From positions 1 through 63,967 of the forward strand of contig NZ_JANLNV010000061.1 of NCBI RefSeq assembly GCF_025465935.1: a DNA stretch of 63,967 bases. Reading direction: 5' to 3'. The notes beneath the pieces were generated by a model, which saw only the letters and a program-made list of their open reading frames with translations, was not told the origin of the DNA and did no database searches. A program made the position numbers and the translations under genes. Below are positions 63,897 through 63,967 of this stretch, in pieces (within the stretch, counting starts at the first letter, position 1; every line of letters starts with the position of its first letter). This DNA is from Pseudomonas sp. 7P_10.2_Bac1 (GTDB lineage: Bacteria > Pseudomonadota > Gammaproteobacteria > Pseudomonadales > Pseudomonadaceae).

Positions 63897-63967
63897 AACT
63901 GGTCAAGTAATCCTGGACACCGATTAAGGTTTCACGCCACCAGCTTCTCCCTAGCGACTGGTGACCT
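63895..63967 (-). mobile_element. Probable insertion-sequence end inside the REP
   Basis: The sequence after the truncated REP begins TGAACTGGTCAAGTAATCCT and continues to the window end. On the minus strand an open frame entering from the right ends with RSPVAREKLVA and a TGA stop at 63934-63932. This short SPxxxE-type text and its position 36 bases from the break are what one expects of the C-terminus of an IS3-like transposase. Only the edge is visible, so the family is uncertain. Confidence 0.4.

Noticed and set aside
1..63967. CRISPR array, rRNA operon, prophage
   Set aside because: No regularly spaced repeats with unique spacers, no rRNA-like sequence, and no phage structural or integrase gene seen on either strand.

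Overview
This is a Pseudomonas chromosome segment, most likely from the P. fluorescens/P. fragi side of the genus. The case rests on gene content: Mqo with an N-terminal export-type segment, SthA, the dapA-bamC-MBL-purC block, lolCDE, an AmpC enzyme, CopRS-type regulators and rnd-ycgL. It also rests on the many copies of a REP hairpin (GTAGGAGCGAGCTTGCCTCG type). Base composition is typical of the genus except for AT-rich patches at about 28.6-31.5 kb, 43.4-44.2 kb and 46.0-46.7 kb. All function calls come from reading the translated sequence; no database search was run.

Layout. 0-6.6 kb: an intergenic repeat, a 2-hydroxyacid dehydrogenase, ycgL-rnd, ampC, a methyltransferase and a glutamine-synthetase-like ligase. 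7.1-20.6 kb: poxB, then a long leftward catabolic block. The block has two periplasmic binding proteins, a complete Liv-type ABC transporter (two permeases, two ATPases) and two tandem iron alcohol dehydrogenases. It is preceded by a textbook sigma-54 promoter and by an NtrC-type two-component system. 20.8-24.5 kb: a ParD-like protein overlapping a second methionine aminopeptidase, then an SDR, an AraC regulator and an NAD(P)-binding protein. 24.6-28.6 kb: a translationally coupled flavoprotein/ferredoxin/binding-protein trio and a methyltransferase. 28.6-31.5 kb: AT-rich, with an AraC regulator and an orphan FleN/MinD-like ATPase. 31.5-38.1 kb: a LysR regulator divergent from a Pot-type ABC transporter and an amidase. 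38.0-41.0 kb: a histidine kinase, an OmpR-type regulator and a secreted hydrolase. 41.7-43.3 kb: mqo. 44.2-46.0 kb: an RsbQ-like alpha/beta hydrolase overlapping a diguanylate cyclase whose N-terminus looks like the PAS domain of RsbP. 46-63.9 kb: a broken secreted-protein gene, tRNA-Ser(CGA), purC/MBL/bamC/dapA, gcvR-bcp, queF, a cupredoxin with CopRS-like regulators, a MITE-like repeat element, lolCDE, a PilZ protein, a glycerophosphodiesterase, sthA, an MFS citrate-type transporter and a REP cut by what looks like an insertion-sequence end.

Three modules stand out. (1) The RsbQ/PAS-GGDEF pair at 44.2-46.0 kb looks like the Bacillus RsbQ-RsbP stress sensor with its phosphatase output replaced by a c-di-GMP output. 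(2) The sigma-54-controlled transporter/dehydrogenase block looks like a self-contained uptake-and-oxidation system for an unidentified alcohol or its precursor. (3) The ParD-like/MetAP overlap has the architecture of a toxin-antitoxin pair but encodes an intact N-terminal processing enzyme. There is also a 341-bp element with 21-bp terminal inverted repeats and three 100-bp internal tandem units; it has entered the end of a histidine kinase gene and supplies its last 12 codons.
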